Below, in pieces: positions 61,825 through 64,000 of a stretch of DNA of 64,000 nt. Each line of letters starts with the position of its first letter. Positions within the stretch are counted from its first letter, which is position 1. The notes under the pieces were generated by a model. The model was not told where the DNA came from. It searched no databases and saw nothing but the letters and a program-made list of their open reading frames with translations. The position numbers and the translations under genes were made by a program. The DNA lies in NCBI GenBank assembly GCA_029004715.1, contig JAQVYX010000001.1, forward strand, positions 1 to 64,000. Direction: 5' to 3'. Source of the stretch: Acidaminococcaceae bacterium. Its GTDB lineage: Bacteria > Bacillota > Negativicutes > Acidaminococcales > Acidaminococcaceae.

Positions 61825-62638
61825 AAAACGAAGTATTGCGCAATTTCTAACAGCTCTTGTATATAACGGCAATCTTCCCGGTTTTATGCAGGGTCGAATT
61901 TGGCAAGGAAGTTCAAAACAAATTTGTGTACCAGGTCTTAACTGTTATTCTTGCCCAGGAGCCTTAGGTGCCTGTCCCATAGGATCCTTACAAAGCTTTA
62001 TGTCCGGAGCTGTATTACGCTTTCCCTTCTATGTTCTAGGTCTTTTAATACTTTTCGGTTTGATCTTAGGAAGACGAATTTGTGGATGGCTATGCCCTTT
62101 TGGACTTATACAAGAACTTCTCTATAAAATTCCCACACCAAAATTTTCTAAAAATGCCTTAACTTTAAAACTCACTTATCTTAAATACATAATTGGCATG
62201 CTATTTGTTCTAATTATCCCCTTGGTTTTTTTTGCCTGGAATGGCGTTGGAATTCCTGCCTTTTGCAAATTTATTTGCCCCGCTGGTACTTTAGAAGCAG
62301 CCATTCCTTTAATTACTCTTAACGCTGACTTACGTAATGGCCTAGGCCTCCTATTTGGTTGGAAATTCCTATTAATGCTTTTTACTATACTAATCAGTAT
62401 TTTCGTGTACCGTCCTTTCTGCCGCTTTCTTTGTCCTTTAGGTGCTTGGTATGGTCTCTATAATAAATTAGCTATATTTGGCATACAAGTAGATAAAGTG
62501 AAATGTATAGGCTGCAATGCCTGCGTTAGAAACTGTAAAATGGACTGCCAAGTAGTAGCAGATCGTGAATGTATCAATTGCGGTGAATGTATTAAAGCTT
62601 GTCCTACAAAAGCCATTAGCTTTAAACAAATTAAATAA
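61817..62638 (+). CDS. 4Fe-4S binding membrane protein (NapH/CcoG-like)
   Basis: Multiple TM helices; CPGLNCYSCPGALGACPIGS-type Cys cluster, GRRICGWLCPFG, RPFCRFLCPLGAWYGLYNK, CIGCNACVRNCKMDC...CINCGECIKACPTKAI; start at 61808 or 61817. Confidence 0.9.
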   Translation: MVKKRSIAQFLTALVYNGNLPGFMQGRIWQGSSKQICVPGLNCYSCPGALGACPIGSLQSFMSGAVLRFPFYVLGLLILFGLILGRRICGWLCPFGLIQELLYKIPTPKFSKNALTLKLTYLKYIIGMLFVLIIPLVFFAWNGVGIPAFCKFICPAGTLEAAIPLITLNADLRNGLGLLFGWKFLLMLFTILISIFVYRPFCRFLCPLGAWYGLYNKLAIFGIQVDKVKCIGCNACVRNCKMDCQVVADRECINCGECIKACPTKAISFKQIK

Positions 62639-62650
62639 AGGAGTGTTACC

Positions 62651-63196
62651 ATGATAAAAAAAGTTTTTTTAGGAATTCTTATTTGCCTAGTAGTTGTAGC
62701 TGGAGGAATTTACTATTGGCTAAATTCTGCTCACAAAGCTGATGTAAACAATGAGCATAAACCCGCAACTATGGTCACAACTATAGCACCAAATTTAAAC
62801 CTAACAACTCTTACCGGAAAACAAGTAACATTGTCTAATATAAAAGGCAAACCTATCTTCTTGAATTTTTGGGCTACTTGGTGCCCGCCCTGCGTTGAAG
62901 AAATGCCCTTTATTAGCGAACTCTACTCTGAATATAAGGATAAAGTGAACTTTGTCATGGTCAGTGTAGATAATGCCGACAGCAAAGACAAAGTAAGTAA
63001 ATTTATTGCCGATAAAGGTTTTCTTTTCCCTGTTTATACTGCTGAGCAGGCCGATGTTTACAAAACATACAACGTACAAGGCATCCCTACCACTTATATT
63101 ATTGATGCCAACGGCAATATAGCTAAAAAGCATGTTGGTGGCATGACAAAAACTGAACTCAAAGCATTATTGGATAAAGCTGTAAAAGAAAAATAA
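62651..63196 (+). CDS. TlpA/ResA-type thioredoxin-fold thiol-disulfide reductase
   Basis: GKQVTLSNIKGKPIFLNFWATWCPPCVEEMPFISELYSEYK; N-terminal TM. Confidence 0.93.
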   Translation: MIKKVFLGILICLVVVAGGIYYWLNSAHKADVNNEHKPATMVTTIAPNLNLTTLTGKQVTLSNIKGKPIFLNFWATWCPPCVEEMPFISELYSEYKDKVNFVMVSVDNADSKDKVSKFIADKGFLFPVYTAEQADVYKTYNVQGIPTTYIIDANGNIAKKHVGGMTKTELKALLDKAVKEK

Positions 63197-63228
63197 CTTA
63201 AACTTTTAATATGCTCGAAATTTGCAAT

Positions 63229-63275
63229 AAAAAACAGACCATCCCCTAAAATTTTAGAGGACGGTCTGTTTTTTT
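63229..63275. terminator. Bidirectional terminator
   Basis: AAAAAACAGACCATCCCCTAAAATTTTAGAGGACGGTCTGTTTTTTT. Confidence 0.8.
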
Positions 63276-64000
63276 ATTTAACTAGCGTGTATCCTGCATC
63301 CGCAATAACTTTTGCGAACTCCTCAGTAGCTATATTTCTTACCGCAGTAACTTTAGCCTTTCCACCTTCTAAATCAACTTCCACTTCCATTACACCTTCC
63401 ATCGCACTAAGTGCATCATGTACATGCTTTTGGCAATGTGCACACATCATACCTTCAATTTTCAATTTTGTTTCCATTTTTATTTTCTCCTTACTTTCTT
63501 TGTTTTCATTTATAGTAACACTGTGTTCAATATGGAAATAACGCAAGCGCAAAGCATTTAAAACTACACAAACACTGCTCATGCTCATTGCCGCCGCACC
63601 AAACATAGGGCTTAATTTTAAACCAAATTCCGGATACAACAGCCCTGCAGCTAAAGGTATTCCAATCATATTATAGAAGAAAGCCCAAAAAAGATTCTGC
63701 TTAATGTTGCGCATAACCGCTTTGCTAAGTCTAACAGCGCTAACCGCATCTAACAAATCATTACGCACTAAAACTGCATCAGCACTTTCTATAGCTACGT
63801 CAGTACCGGCACCAATAGCGATGCCTAAATCTGCTCTTGCCAATGCAGGCGCATCGTTAATCCCGTCACCAATCATAGCAACCTTATGTCCAGCAAGCTG
63901 CAGCTTTTCAATGTGCTTAGCTTTATCTTCCGGCATAACGCCGGCAATAACCTCTGGAACCTGTAGCCGCTTGCGTAAAGCTTCCGCGGTCCTTTTATTA
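63274..64000 (-). CDS. copA: Copper-type P1B-ATPase C-terminal part fused to a C-terminal HMA (CopZ-like) domain (runs off right edge)
   Basis: [47 protein letters not shown]-terminal [29 protein letters not shown]. Confidence 0.93.
   Translation of the reverse strand, partial: NKRTAEALRKRLQVPEVIAGVMPEDKAKHIEKLQLAGHKVAMIGDGINDAPALARADLGIAIGAGTDVAIESADAVLVRNDLLDAVSAVRLSKAVMRNIKQNLFWAFFYNMIGIPLAAGLLYPEFGLKLSPMFGAAAMSMSSVCVVLNALRLRYFHIEHSVTINENKESKEKIKMETKLKIEGMMCAHCQKHVHDALSAMEGVMEVEVDLEGGKAKVTAVRNIATEEFAKVIADAGYTLVK

Noticed and set aside
1-64000. CRISPR arrays, transposons, prophage, tRNA/rRNA genes
   Set aside because: No repeat-spacer periodicity, transposase, integrase or recognisable tRNA/rRNA sequence noticed; gene content is continuous core metabolism. 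A tRNAscan/ISfinder run would be needed to be certain.

Overview
This is about 64 kb of a low-GC bacterial chromosome, coded almost entirely on the minus strand. It looks like a Negativicutes-type (diderm Firmicute) core region: T-box, PyrR-type and MraZ regulatory elements occur together with an OmpH/Skp periplasmic chaperone. Blocks along the window: uvrA (partial)-uvrB; infC-rpmI-rplT and thrS with RNA leaders; a DUF4127 protein; yajQ; deoB/udp; nrdR-nrdD-nrdG; a dcw cell-wall/division cluster (mraZ to ftsZ) that lacks ftsI, ftsW, murB and ftsA; a liv-type ABC transporter; a complete pyr operon (pyrBC-carAB-pyrKDFE); guaB; purE-F-M-N-H(N-terminal domain)-D; ompH; a CD1871A-like/4Fe-4S/TlpA redox operon; and a partial copper P-type ATPase with a C-terminal HMA domain. 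The most interesting signal is an apparently SPLIT class III (anaerobic) ribonucleotide reductase. NrdD (16317..18260) stops cleanly just before the glycyl-radical motif. A separate 92-aa ORF 7 kb away (8956..9234) ends in the missing motif (VRRITGYLSTLPRFNDAKKQEANDRVTHL). That ORF is preceded by a 15/16 match to the NrdR-box consensus plus a weaker second box 32 bp away. Other notable points: a 1-nt frameshift in murG; a stand-alone PurH IMP-cyclohydrolase domain; an IMP dehydrogenase resembling the Tritrichomonas foetus enzyme; a possible internal CopZ start inside copA; a 40-aa CXXC ORF missing from the ORF track; two DUF4127 paralogs; and an AUA/AUU start for infC. No tRNA, rRNA, CRISPR or mobile element was recognised. 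All family calls are from reading the sequence and memory; no searches were run.
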